Source: Schistosoma haematobium (Eukaryota > Platyhelminthes > Trematoda > Strigeidida > Schistosomatidae). Taken from it: a DNA stretch of 64,000 nucleotides. This document shows, one piece after another, positions 1-11,455 of the stretch. The stretch is taken from positions 28,537,116 to 28,601,115 of the forward strand of contig NC_067196.1 of assembly GCF_000699445.3 (NCBI RefSeq), read 5' to 3'. The notes below the pieces were generated by a model that did not search any database, was not told the origin of the DNA, and saw only the letters and a list, made by a program, of their open reading frames with translations. The translations under genes were made by a program, and so were the position numbers. The stretch's first letter is position 1. The number at the start of each line of letters is the position of its first letter.

Positions 1-1510
1 TGTGTACTTCAGTATTCTGAGAAAACGTCACAGTATAAAATAGATCACATTTCATGTTACAATCAATATTATAATAAGCTCTAGCAACGGTTTTCTGCAT
101 TATCGCTAATTTAAAACAGTAAATACATGAGTAATTTATGTCTGAAATATGTTTGTTTAAAAGATGTTCTCTTATGATCCGTTTTAAATTGAGTACAGAC
201 AAAAACACCATTATTTTGTGAAATCATTTTCTCTGTTTCAGATTGCTTAATGATAAAACATTTAGGCGATAGTAATTGTTTGATTGAAAGCACAAGAAAT
301 AATAAAATGATAAGATTTATCCTGAAAAATAGAGTCTCACAAAAAAATACACAAATTTCTAATCTTTGACGGTCGCTTAATACCTTAACCATTTAGCGTT
401 CATTCCCTTAAAAATAAAATTAAAAGCATACGGTTAGCCGTGTTTTAACCAATAATTCCAAATATATAAGAAATCGAATTTTACATTATCAATCTAAGAT
501 AATTTTGAAAAGAACTTTGAAATCCTGTGAGATGAAAGATTCAAGTGAAAAAAATGGTCTACTGCTCTTAATGTTGTCACATTTCCCCTACACTATCTAA
601 CCTAATGATATTATACTACCGTTGAATAATAAAAACATTCAATAATATGAGTGTTTTTAGCAACAAAAATATCAAAGCATCAACTATAATTTACTGGATT
701 ATCTATGTAAACAAGACGTGAAAACTTTATTTCGAAATAAGTAAAATACTAAACTATACTGAATATCTTATGTTTTTAACAGAGCTAATATTACAGTGCA
801 AAAATATAAAAATATATATATATACAATATCAATCACCTAAGTGATATAAGCTTGAATAAATTCTCTTCTTAATAACCACTATAAAATGAAACTTCAAAA
901 CACGTAGTTTCTGCTTCATTGATTCTTTTAATTGTGGTTATTTTACAAAAAGAAAAAGAAACCAAAGAGAAATTTACAAGCTGAACTTGTCAAACTAATG
1001 GTTTTTACATAACTAATATTTGTTATTTCTTAGTCAACAAAGAATCTAATTGATTAAAATAGTATTACATTAGTTTAACAATATGATCAGTTCACCACAA
1101 AACAACATTGAAGTTATACGTAATTAGGTAGACCAAAACACATGTAATTGTATGGTAAGTTTTATGATTTCAATTTGTATCAATCAAACATATGACTTGA
1201 GTTTAGCCACGTTTAAATCTTACCGTATTACCAAAAATACTATTTGTATAACAGACTGTAGAAAACAGTGTGATATGAACGATCGCGCAATATTTTTGTT
1301 TACTTATTACGATCCTTAATCATTAATAATGAATTATGAATGATGAGAATGCAGTAAATAAACGTTTCTTTTGCATACAAAACAGATAAATATTGCTTTT
1401 TAAATAATAGATGTTTTCTACAACTCTGTCATGGCTATGATAACTAATATTTAGGTTTAAACTTTGATATGTAATTTGTTTATTGATATGAATTTTAAAT
1501 TAAATAAACG
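1..1510. other. AT-rich non-coding DNA
   Basis: No supported gene or repeat. Open frames are short and of low-complexity composition. A short TA run lies near 815-826. Confidence 0.6.
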
Positions 1511-1789
1511 TTTACTAAATCACAGATTGAAATCATGAGTCATTTGAAGCGTGGATGGCGGCTCAGTGGTCTAGTTGATTAAACGCTTGACTCGAGACTG
1601 ATAGGTCCTGGATTCGAATCTCACGGGGTGAGGGATCGTGGATGCGCACTGCTGAGGAGTCCCATACTAGAACGAACCGGCCGCACAGTGCTTTCAGGTT
1701 TTCCATGGTGGTCTAGCTTCAATTGACTCATGATTTCAATCTGTGAAATTTTTAAAATCTCCACAAACCTCTTCTGATTTACTAAATCA
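1511..1789 (+). repeat. Family A hammerhead SINE (A1), fold-back insertion with 12-bp TSD
   Basis: A tRNA-like head is visible: box A around ggctcagtggtct and box B around gattcgaatctc. It is followed by a hammerhead-like segment and the family tail. The copy is flanked by a perfect 12-bp target duplication, tttactaaatca, at 1511-1522 and 1778-1789. Immediately inside the left duplication, 1523-1549 is an inverted copy of the tail at 1717-1743, so the inserted molecule folds back on itself. The ribozyme is dead: GAAA reads GAAC and the GTC cleavage triplet is lost. Confidence 0.85.
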
Positions 1790-2464
1790 GTTAATGTAAA
1801 TCTACAGATTGTTCAGCATTAATCTAATACATTCTGTTTTTAGATATAGTACCTTTACATTCTCGAAAGCAAGTTACAATGTGGAATTAAATAGGTCACA
1901 CAGAAGTAGAAGTCACCAGAACGTTGAAAAGTAATCATTTATGTCATGATCATTCATCTACAGTTATAACTGTCTACTGCTTCTTAAACATTTTAAAAAC
2001 ATTAAGATTGCAAATTGAGGTTTGGAACGAAGAGTATGTGACATGGATTAAAGAATACAACACGTGCTCTATAAAACATTTAACATTTTGAGTAAAAACC
2101 GATAGGTGCACTTTGAAACAAGATACAAGCTAATCATTCACCATACATTCATTATTTAGAAATGAGCAACAATAACTTGAATGAAATCATTTATAATTCA
2201 CTAAACACAAATTATAGAATTTGGGAATTGTGTTTCAATTATTTTATCAACAAAACAAAACATACACGACATGATAGAGAACGGTTTATGAAAGCATTTT
2301 CACATCTATAATAATAAACAAAAAAGACATTGTACTCTTTTCTATATGAAAAAAATATTGTCTAATTTTTATTTGGTTACGTTTATATTATGTAATCAAC
2401 TAGTCAATAAGTCATTGAACTAAAATAACATGAAAACTAATCTTATAAGAAAAAAAGCTTCAAT
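1790..2464. other. AT-rich non-coding DNA
   Basis: Nothing recognisable; no open frame of note on either strand. Confidence 0.6.
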
Positions 2465-2735
2465 TAAACTAGAACTTCAACAGTTGAGATCATGAGTCAA
2501 TTGAAGCTAGACCACCATGTAAAACCTGGAAGCACTGGAGGGCCGTTTCGTCCTATTGTGGGGCTCCTCATCAGTGCGCATCCACGATGCTGCCTCGCGG
2601 GATTCGGACCCACAATAGGACGAAACGGCCGTCCAGTGCTTTCAGGTTTTCAATGGTGGTCTAGCTTCAATTGACTCATGATCTCAACTGTTGAAATTAC
2701 TACAATCTCCACAAAACCCCTCCTAAACTAGAACT
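2465..2735. repeat. Family A element (A2), near-palindromic fold-back with 12-bp TSD
   Basis: The left half (about 2477-2600) is a minus-strand tail plus hammerhead region. The right half (about 2605-2723) is a plus-strand copy of the same segment, so the element is a large imperfect palindrome. A perfect 12-bp target duplication, taaactagaact, lies at 2465-2476 and 2724-2735. The tRNA-like head is almost wholly missing. The minus-strand hammerhead has lost C3 of the core and its cleavage triplet. The 60-codon open frame across this element is a by-product of the repeat. Confidence 0.85.
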
Positions 2736-2738
2736 ATT

Positions 2739-2833
2739 GAGAAGGGATAAAGAAAAGGAACAAGAAGAAGAAGAAGAGGCGAAAGAAGAAGTAGAAGAAG
2801 GAGGAGAAGGAGTAGAGGAAGGAGAGGAAGATA
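2739..2833 (+). repeat. Homopurine GA/GAA-rich tract
   Basis: About 95 bases almost entirely A and G on the plus strand, with irregular gaagaa and ggaggag repeats. It begins just after the target duplication of A2. Such tracts can form triplex DNA; no function is shown here. Confidence 0.8.
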
Positions 2834-3550
2834 AATACACAGTTGAGTTGCAAAAATGATTTATTCATATTTATCTATGAGTTAGTTCTTTTTTAAAAAT
2901 GTTTTTCATTTATTCTATTTGACAAGAATGAATAAATAATTAATAAACTGTTTATTGAATATACACATGATATTCAAATCATTAGTTATGCATTAAGTTT
3001 CAATTAACTCTTGTGTACATCAATAGAAAAAGAACAACATTTCCCTTGAATAAATAAATTTTTAAAAAAATTGTTCCGTACAAAACATGAAAATATGAAC
3101 ATAATTAATTGACTATTTTAGAAATGAATAAAAATTTATTATTATTATTACTATTACCATTATTATATTTGCGTGGAGACAAGCTATGTTATATATACAT
3201 TTTCCACATTGGAATAAAGAAGTTAACATGGTCACAGAATGATGTTTAAAAAGAAAACAAAAAGGGGAAAATTGATTATCTAATCAGTAAATTTTAAAAA
3301 AATTTGGCACTTTTCTTCACAAACTGAATTCAAAGAAGTAACAAATGAGAATCTTTATATACATTGAGATGTTATTAAGTCTCTCTTTAAATAAATGAAT
3401 TCATTATTAATATAGTATGATTATCTGATATGTTAGAAATATACACTAAAACCATGAAATATGCAGATGAGGATACAAATAAAATAAAAGGAGTGTATTG
3501 TGTTAGAAAAACATTTTATAATGCATTTTCATACTCAAATATTTGTTTAG
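2834..3550. other. AT-rich non-coding DNA with a TTA microsatellite
   Basis: An imperfect TTA repeat lies at about 3137-3168. Nothing else is supported. Confidence 0.6.
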
Positions 3551-3937
3551 TATCAGAAGGGGTTTTGTGGAGATTTTAGCGATTTGAATGGTCGAGATCA
3601 TGAGTCGATTGAAGCTAGACCACTACGGCAAACCTGGAAGCACTGGACGGCCGTCTCGTTTTATTAAGGGACTCCTTAACGGTGCGCATCCACGATCCCG
3701 CCTCGCGAGACTCGAACTCAGGACCTGTCTGTCCCGCCCCAGGCGCTTAACCAACTAGACCACTGAGCCGGTATCCAACCGTGGTGATACCTAACTTCAA
3801 CCAATCCACGAAATCGAACCACCGTTCACCATTGCCATGAGTGAGTTAGTCTCACAACAGACACGGCTGAACTACATTGGTCACTGCTTCTCACTAGAAC
3901 TTCAGGAAATGTTTCTTGAAGCAAGCCACTAATCAAC
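3551..3937 (-). repeat. Family A hammerhead SINE (A3), near full-length, head-to-head with A4
   Basis: Read on the minus strand it runs from the unit head through the tRNA-like region to the tail, which ends near 3551. At about 387 bp it matches the roughly 390-bp unit inferred from tandem copies elsewhere. It abuts A4 in opposite orientation, making a large inverted pair. Hammerhead core decayed: CTGAGGA reads TTAAGGA and GAAA reads GAGA. Confidence 0.75.
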
Positions 3938-4258
3938 ATCTGCTCACTAGTGACCAGTGGAGTTCAACCGTGTCTGTTGTGTGATAGTAACTCACTGAAG
4001 ACAATGGTGGATGTGTTGCTCAACTTCGTAGATTGGTTGAAATTAGACAGTAACACAGTTGGATGCCGGCTCAGTGGTCTAGGGATTAATCGTTCATGCT
4101 CGAACCCCGTGAGCAGGATCGTGAGTGCGTGCTGCTGAGGTGTCCCATAATAGGACGAATAGGCTGTCCAGTGCTTCCAGGTTTTCAATACGATCTAACA
4201 CCAATCGGTTCCTAATCTCAACCAAAAACGTAATAATATTCACAACTCTATACTGATA
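3938..4258 (+). repeat. Family A hammerhead SINE (A4), right arm of inverted pair
   Basis: It starts with the head motif tgctcactagtgacc, then lacks a central segment present in A3. It continues through the tRNA-like region (ggctcagtggtctag near 4068) to a tail ending tactgata. The ribozyme core is mutated: CTGAGGT, and GAAT in place of GAAA. Open frames on both strands here are repeat-derived. Confidence 0.75.
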
Positions 4259-5034
4259 TTTTTTTCTTATGACCGACTACAATAAGCTTTGATTTTTGTG
4301 TTTTATTTTATATAGGGTCTATAATTGATAGCTGTATTACCACTGATTGTATGATTTATTGAAACCAATAAATTTAGCAATTGTTTTAAAGACAAAAACT
4401 TTGCTGTTACATTTGTTCGCAATTATCGCTGTGGAGATTAGCAATAGATGAACTATTCAACAACACATGGATAACTCAATTTGTATCCCGAAACCAGATC
4501 AAGTTTAGAAATGCAAACTATTTATAATATATCCAACTTTTGAAATTTGTTAGGAAACTTTTCTTTATTTCTATGTTTATTATTCTTGATATAATCCAAT
4601 ATTTAGCCAACAATAATTTACGTCTTCTTTGTTCTGAAACTTTGCTTTTTACAATGTTTAACGTAGTCTATGTTTCTTTGAAATTAGAATAACAATAAAA
4701 GCTGAACAGTGAATAACTTTGATTTATTATAACAACTGAAATATTTTATTAACATGGGTATAATTCACTAAACACTTGCAGTTCCAAACGAATTTATCCA
4801 TATGTCAATGCAAAATTATTGAGCAAATGAAGTTACTGGTTATCACCACGGATATTGCATATCACAATTGAACCGTACTAGCAGATTACTATACGAAAAA
4901 CGTCAATATTTTGGTTTGTATTATTTAAAACCTTAGTGTAAAAATGCCTTTTCTATATATATTTGTTAATATTTGAACCGATAGCTCGACAGAAATCGGA
5001 TGCCGAATATACAGAAGACAATATTTGTAAAAGT
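4259..5034. other. AT-rich non-coding DNA
   Basis: No supported feature. Confidence 0.6.
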
Positions 5035-5122
5035 TACAACTGAATTAATCTCAGCGATTGATGTTTGAATAATTCCAACATTTCGACCGGCAATCTTGAC
5101 ATAACATCTTCAGGTTAACAAC
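5035..5122 (+). repeat. Dispersed repeat D, copy 1
   Basis: About 80 bp sharing the pattern 'attccaacatttcgacc ... cttcaggtt' with copies near 11.4 and 38.8 kb. The conserved block near aacgtttcg followed by catcttcagg is the recognisable part. Identity of the parent element is unknown to me. Confidence 0.5.
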
Positions 5123-5675
5123 CAAAACAAAGAGTTCATCAATTTAGAAAATTAATTGTAATTTATATTCTCATATTACTTAATGAATAAAGTAAATACT
5201 AACAATTTTGTATACAAAAGATAAAGAATAGACTTGCCTACCATAAATTTATTAATAATGAAGCAAAAAATTGCATTTTAATATATTCAAGTTGAAAAAT
5301 TCAAAATTTTTAATTAAAGGAAATGAAAACAGTCGATATGGTTTAACATTAAAGGTGGTGACTCAGTTTATAAAGAAATCAAGCTTATTGCTATACTCAG
5401 TAGTGAACGTAACTACAAAATATTGGCAAGATATCATATTCGAACCATTAATTTATTTATGAAAAGACTGGCATTTATAAGCTTTCACTGTCTGACAGTA
5501 ATGTTTAAATTATGCTTAGATATTACTTCATAACAATTAGAAATAGTATTCTACTCACGCTCTTGTTTCAAAGTCTATTAATTTCTTGACATGAACAAAG
5601 TTTACAAATCATTGGGCAAATGACGTGCAAATAAGCAACACAATGTGTTACATCATATGTATATCTTTGAGTAAC
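5123..5675. other. AT-rich non-coding DNA
   Basis: A 63-codon open frame near 5271-5462 has no recognisable features and AT-driven composition. No supported gene. Confidence 0.55.
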
Positions 5676-6021
5676 TGTTGAGTCGGCTTCCGAGAACTAC
5701 AACGGAGCCCTCAGAGGCCCTAAACGAGCCGAAGTGTCCCAGCCAATCAGAATATGATGGAGCTTTCTAGAATATCAACGTGCCATGCTACTATTGGTCA
5801 GTAGCAGAATATGTCTCTTTGCAGATTGGCCGAAAAATAATGTTGATTTAACAAATGCTAACATCTATAAATACCCGTGATTTTCTGTACATTTTGATTC
5901 TCACCGAGTAAACACTTCTCCAGTTTTCCTTTTGTCTTCTGATTTGCGACGGTGAAGTTCTAACGTTCGAGTGTCGTAGTTGTAACCCGTATTCTGCGTT
6001 AATCAAGTAGAGAACATAACA
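5676..6021 (+). mobile_element. Solitary LTR of a probable Gypsy-type retrotransposon, with a short internal stub
   Basis: A 346-bp block begins TGTTGAG and ends CATAACA, giving TGTT/AACA terminal inverted ends. It is richer in GC than its surroundings. It has CCAAT-type motifs (ccaatcag near 5743), a TATA box (tataaata near 5866) and a downstream 5'-end region, as expected for U3-R-U5. The following bases, ttggcgatgggg, look like the start of internal sequence with a primer-binding site. I could not assign a tRNA, and the internal part stops within about 80 bp. No second LTR and no gag or pol lies nearby, so this is a truncated or recombined remnant. Assignment to Gypsy is inferred from layout only. 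Confidence 0.6.
5741..5877 (+). promoter_or_regulatory. LTR promoter elements (CCAAT and TATA)
   Basis: A CCAAT motif at about 5743 and ttggcc near 5826 precede tctataaatacc at 5864-5875, inside the LTR. The spacing is typical of a pol II LTR promoter. Activity is not shown. Confidence 0.45.
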
Positions 6022-6099
6022 TTGGCGATGGGGATGGGATTTGAACTGACGTGAGGAAACCCCAATGGATTAGCACGGTAATAGAAAATACGTTATGAC

Positions 6100-7244
6100 A
6101 AATTAACAACTAATGTCGTTCAAGAACACCGGCATCAATTCTGTATGCTGATTGTCTTGGCTCTTTCTTTTCACTCCGTCATATCAGTAACAACGTATGA
6201 TTGTAAATATATCACTTATGATGTATCCCATTGGCTGGACGGATACACTTCCATGAACAGATACGTTTTGTGACATCATATTACCTTGGTTTATTATACT
6301 ACTCAAGTCACATCAACCGTTGACCATAAAATGTCTTCATCGTTAAGGTGATTAAATAGTGATTGGTAATATTTATTTCTCCAGTTTCATAATATGGACC
6401 AAACTAATCATTGCATTCAAAAATATTTCTAATATTAGAAAGTTTCTATTTACCAAACAGCTGTTAGTGGAAGTTTTTTTACGAGTATACTCTGTTTACC
6501 CAAATTTATCGTGTGCATATTACACACATAACTTTGTAATACAAAAGAACTATAAACCGAACAAAGAAATATATTTTTTCTGTTCATTTTGCACCAGCAA
6601 ATAATTCAATTGCCAGTGTGTATAAATGTGAAACCGGTATAAATAAACGATTAGATAAAACATTTTTCACAATTTGAACAATGGATGATGTAAGAAAGAC
6701 TTGTCAAAATTAGGTAAAATTTTGTGATGATGAGCAATGTAATTATACTCTAGCCGACTAATGTCAGGGCTTACATGTCTGCTGCTTGAAACATACTATT
6801 TCTACTCACGATTTATTTGTAAATGAAGCTTCATACTCAGTATATCTTTTTTTCCTACCTAAATAGGGGTGTCATATGTCGGGAGCTGATATAGTAGATT
6901 GACTCCGAACACAGACAATACCATTTTGTAATAGATATGACTATATACTAAAATGTCATTCTAATTCATGTATATCTTATAAAATATGTATGTAATAACA
7001 AAAAAGCTTTTCTCACAAAATGGATACTGTACCAAGTTCTTTCAAGCGGAATCCATTACTTTCATGAATAATTTAAACTAATAATCACTTAGTGATTTTG
7101 ATTCATTGTTTTTTTCACTTAACTCATAAATTAAGTACCAAATCAATTAATAATAGGATATTAACATTAAATCCAATTTGTATATCTTTAGTATTGACTG
7201 AATTCTAATGTATTTAAAACGCATTATCTCTGGTCATAATCAAG
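6100..7244. other. AT-rich non-coding DNA
   Basis: An 81-codon open frame at 6359-6604 has no recognisable domain and AT-driven composition. Nothing else supported. Confidence 0.55.
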
Positions 7245-7465
7245 TAAGAAACCCTAGATTTAAGTTTCCTACTAGTCGGCATTCATCAGCAAGACATTCT
7301 TAAAATTATGGGGGAACTGATGATCCCAGGGGGATCCGGCCACGCGTCACTTAGCTTTGCCGTCGGAGACCTCAGCACTAAGCTTTTTGGGCAATAACTG
7401 ATCTTACAAAGGATTGAAAAACTCACCATTGATTTTTCAGTGATTAATGGCCAATGTTATGTTTA
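7245..7465 (-). repeat. Family C tRNA-headed element with hammerhead-like module (C1), degenerate
   Basis: On the minus strand the order is a head segment (related to the hairpin arm at 35.6 kb), a gctaagtgacgcg block, the ggatccccctggg block and then CTGATGA, a canonical hammerhead core start. Stem II and the GAAA side are scrambled (GGAAAC with an insertion), so the ribozyme is not functional. It matches C2 and C5 in block order. Confidence 0.6.
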
Positions 7466-7504
7466 CTTAGTTATTGTGAAATCAAAAGATATTGTTTTCT
7501 TTAT

Positions 7505-7740
7505 GGAAGTTGAATAATAGCTACCAGTGGAACCCAGAACACTTCTTCAGTCGTTTTTACAACGTATTAGTTGCATGCACCTATATCTCAACACTCATAT
7601 TCATATTGAGACAAGGACCCAGTAATTTTCGTTCCAAACTCTAATAGGTCCTCCACTAAGCTACTGAATCCAGACAGCCACCAGGTTTGTTAATTCCAGG
7701 AAACGTACATCCTAGATCCCACTGCTAACAGCTACGTAAT
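7505..7740. repeat. Sm-alpha-like element (S1), old fold-back copy
   Basis: From about 7510 to 7675 the order is that of a minus-strand Sm-alpha element: tagctaccagtggaaccc, then the degraded hammerhead, cacctatatctcaacac, the box B side, and ctaagctactgaatcc. At about 7700-7740 a short forward piece of the 3' end follows (cctagatcccactgctaac). The same inverted-plus-forward arrangement occurs in S4. It is strongly diverged with no readable ribozyme core. Confidence 0.6.
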
Positions 7741-7763
7741 TTTTATAAGTACAATTACGTAGC
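7731..7763. other. Perfect 11-bp hairpin
   Basis: GCTACGTAATT at 7731-7741 pairs with AATTACGTAGC at 7753-7763 around an 11-base loop. It lies at the right edge of S1. No T-run or other context suggests a function. Confidence 0.6.
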
Positions 7764-8997
7764 CCTTTTTAGGCAATCCACCGAGGATGTTTGTTTACTG
7801 ACAGAGACTCATCATTTGTAGTCCTGAATATCCACAATAAACAAACCTTAACAACTACAATTTTCTATTTCTTTCGCTAATTCAATCAACTATTCCATAA
7901 GCACGTTTTGCTCAGTGTTAGTTCATGTATTATGAATGTATTCATATGAACATTCACATTCTAACAACTACAAAAGGTCAATCATATTTGCGCACTTAAA
8001 TTTCAATGTGTTAGATCTTAAACGGTTACATCTTGAATTAACTTAAACTATCTGCAACGATTATTCATTACGAACAGATAGAAGCTAAAAAGTTGTTATT
8101 TAAAACTTCTACAGTAGAAGGCAGCCACTTTCGAATATGCATAATACCTATAAGTTCCTGAGTTGGAATCAGCTGGTCAAGAGTTTAGACTTCAGAAAAC
8201 TTATAATTCACGGTCAGAATTTACTGTTGTTTTTGGTCATGTATGTCTCACTACCGATACGTGTGAAATTGTAACTTATTAACAGAATAACAATAGTATA
8301 TCTTGGAATATAATAAATAATGAACATAAATCTTATTGCGTTAAGAATACTGTGAAAACTGTTAAACTCGAGTCTATTTTCGTCATAGACTAATTTAAAC
8401 TAAAAGCTTGATAAAACGTGAACTGTTTGTGTTACAGAATAAACTTTCCCATTTGTAGAACTTAAGTTTTCTAACATTTAACAACAGTTTACCTTATGTG
8501 TAGGTCTTTGATACGTCGGTATATGTAAAAAAACTATTAGTTATCAAGTTCAACTAACAGCTTCTTACTTAATTTGAATGACAAATACGGTAGGAGATAA
8601 ATATATATCGTTTACTACCTGTATTAAGTTAATATCTTCTATGAATTAATAGTTATGTAAGGCTTGCACGTTGCTTAAAAAATGTCAAAGATTCATGCTC
8701 CCTATTTGTTAGACAATTCATACTGTTCTGTAATTTTTGCCCCGTTTAAACGTTAATGTACAAGTTATTTTAACCGAAAAATTGTTTAAATGTTAAATGT
8801 CTGTAAAATTACTTATAATGGTGCTCACATATTTATGTAATAAGTGGGAATTCATCTGAAGATGTCTGTTAAACAATTTTACGTTTCGTATGGTAAAAAC
8901 AATTGAATAATTTGTTTTGATAACTATTTTTATAATAAACTATCTGATTACAAAACATGAATAAGTATTCTATTTTTGTTCAATCCAACAAGATATG
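7764..8997. other. AT-rich non-coding DNA
   Basis: No supported feature. Confidence 0.6.
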
Positions 8998-9299
8998 AAA
9001 TAGTTGGCGAGACTATAATTTATGGACGAACCAATCAGGTATAAGAAAACAAGATTCGGATTTTGGCGCGAAATCCACTCATCCATTTAGCTAAATAGAC
9101 TTTTGACATTTTACTGATGTTAGTTCGCGATGAAAACCCTAAATCTAATTCCTAACCTTAATCATCCATTGTAAATCATAATTCCAATTCCTCACACTGG
9201 TTTATTACCCTCATTTGGTACTGGTTATTAGGTGGACACTCAAGGTCACTTTAGCGTCGCTCAAATGTCGTCCATAAATTATAGTATTACCAAATAGTT
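8998..9299 (+). mobile_element. hAT-like MITE, copy M1 (286 bp) with perfect 8-bp TSD
   Basis: The element spans 9006-9291. It starts ggcgagactataattta and ends with the inverted equivalent, taaattatagtattacc. The flanking 8-bp duplication aaatagtt is perfect (8998-9005 and 9292-9299). The interior holds no coding potential and matches M2, M3 and M4 end to end. Length, inverted ends and an 8-bp duplication fit a non-autonomous hAT-type element; no transposase source is in the window. Confidence 0.8.
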
Positions 9300-10777
9300 T
9301 GATATAGATTAGAATCAGTGTTACGATGATAAGTCAAGATTGCATTTTACGACTTTTTGTATTTTCGAAAACATCTTTTAGTGGGTTATCAAACGAATTA
9401 CAAGCTCAGCTTTAAATTTTTACCTAATAGAACAAATGGAATTTTAGTGCAGAAAGGAAAGGTTTAAAATTCTTAATTAAACAGTTATTTGCAGTTTTTC
9501 TTCTAGTAGCAATATGATTCGATAAATTAACAATTTTTATAGTAAATAATCATATCTAACCCACTACATTCTTAAATTAAAGTTACATGAATAGTAGACA
9601 TCCATATTTTTAAATGATTACATAACTAAAATCAACTTATTGGTTAAACTGACGGAATAATATACTAAATTCGCATCTAGAAGTATGCTAACTGTGATAA
9701 GAAATACATAGGTTTTTACTTTGTTCAATTTTGATGGTACGCTGATATCTTAGTGATTACAATATGCAAAATCGCATGTCCTCTTGCGTATAGAAGGAAA
9801 TGGATCTACGCAACCGATTAACATCACGGACCCAACAAATATATTGTAAAATCTGACTGAACAAGGCTTTACTTATTTACTGTGTTATATTATTAAGTTT
9901 CACATAACACAACATTAGTGCATTATACTGAGTTTTCTAATTACCTGTTAATGTCAACAAACAGTTAATGAATATGTCATTTACCAACAGTCGACGTAAT
10001 GCTATTTTAAAATAAACTAAAGTAAGATTTTAGACAAATAAATTTGTAATGAAGTATTGAAGGAACCTGACTCAGTGATAAAAAAAAAACATCTACCAGA
10101 AATTTACTGGAAAAAACATACAAAATGTTATATATGACAGATAATCAATGTGATGGATGAGCGAGTGTTATATCGCTCAAGCCTCAACTACCCTACTGCA
10201 TATACTCTAATCTCTTAATGGGTTATAAAATGAGCTTTAGTGCTGATATGTAAAAGGGTTTGTACGTTTCTTCCCATTAAGAGATCTACTTCTTAATTAA
10301 TGGATGAGTAGTTTATTTACTTACATTTTCTAAGGGCTTAGACACAATTTATAAATAGATCAACATTAACATAGGTTTGTTAATCCACTATACAGCTCAT
10401 GAAAACAAGCAGCTACAACTGGGTGCGTAACTATATTTCATCATTTTATGAAGGACTTGTTGTACTTCAACATCTAAATTCTCAAAAAAACGACTAGTTA
10501 GTTAATTCCTAAATTATACGCCAATTTGTAGTCTCCATTTGACCACCATTAAAAGATCATTGTTGTAGTTTATCAAAATTCACATATAACGGCAACTTGA
10601 CAGTTTTTCGATTTGATTAAGCAGTTCACGTCTACTGCAAAAACGTTTCTAAACAGAATTCAAACATCTACAACAATATAAAAATATTTGAATTAATCTA
10701 ATACCGCCGATATTTATAGCTATCGCTACAACTATCCGATTCACAAAATAAAATTCCATGGTAAAATTCTCTAAATT
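9300..10777. other. AT-rich non-coding DNA with a 13-bp inverted repeat
   Basis: ATCTCTTAATGGG at 10210-10222 and its exact complement at 10273-10285 form a possible stem with a 50-base loop. No gene or recognised repeat otherwise. Confidence 0.55.
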
Positions 10778-11188
10778 ATTATTTCATATGATTATTAGCA
10801 TATATGCCAATAACAGACTGATCAGTCGCAGTGCTAAACATCAATTGGAACATTCACGTAAACAATACAAAGTGAGTTTAAACTTCACCCCATTGTACAA
10901 GCAAGTGGCTATCAGGATTCAGTAGCTGAGTGGATAACACGATGACGCTGGAAGCGAATGGCATTGGGTTCGAGTCCCATAAGTGAAGGTACATCGAGCT
11001 GACGAGTCCTAAATGGGACTTCCTTGATTCCCCTGATAGCCAATATTCATCTCTTATAATGCTTGTGAATTAAGGCAATATGGAGGCAATACGCTCAGTA
11101 TGCACATATGCCAATAAGAGACTGATCAATTGCAGAGCTTAACCTCAATGAGAAAATTCAAGCAAACGATACCAAGTGGATTATTTCA
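10778..11188 (+). repeat. Sm-alpha-like element (S2), partial tandem of about 1.3 units
   Basis: A tail fragment (atatgccaata near 10803) runs directly into a full unit. That unit has box A tagctgagtggataa near 10926, box B gggttcgagtccca near 10967, a hammerhead remnant, and the same tail again at about 11107. The tail-to-tail distance is about 305 bp, one unit length. The core start CTGACGA and stem II are present, but the GAAA and stem III segment is deleted, so the ribozyme is dead. A weak 9-bp flanking match, attatttca, lies at 10778-10786 and 11180-11188. Confidence 0.75.
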
Positions 11189-11369
11189 AGTATTCCAAAT
11201 TCATATACTCACAATTCTTCTAGTGCTCTTTTCATTGTCGATTTATGTTTACTGTTCTAATTAAAGCAACATGATTTTAAAACGTTCGAAATTCTTTTAA
11301 AGTTGATATGACGTTAAATCCATGGTGTATTTGATGTAGAACAACCCATGTTTATCAAAGTTGAAGAAT

Positions 11370-11455
11370 GTATTTGTGAAATCTTAGCGAATGAATTTGA
11401 AGTTAATCCAACGTTTCGCCTGTCAATCTGTTCTAAACTTTTTCAAGGAAATATA
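11370..11455 (+). repeat. Dispersed repeat D, copy 2
   Basis: The block 'aatccaacgtttcgcc ... ctttttcaagg' aligns with copies at 5.05 and 38.8 kb. Function and parent element unknown. Confidence 0.45.

Noticed and set aside
111..392. 93-codon minus-strand open frame
   Set aside because: Low-complexity hydrophobic translation, no domain, no splice or promoter context.
3551..4258. Target duplication around the A3/A4 inverted pair
   Set aside because: Only a T-rich approximate match was seen, too weak to claim.
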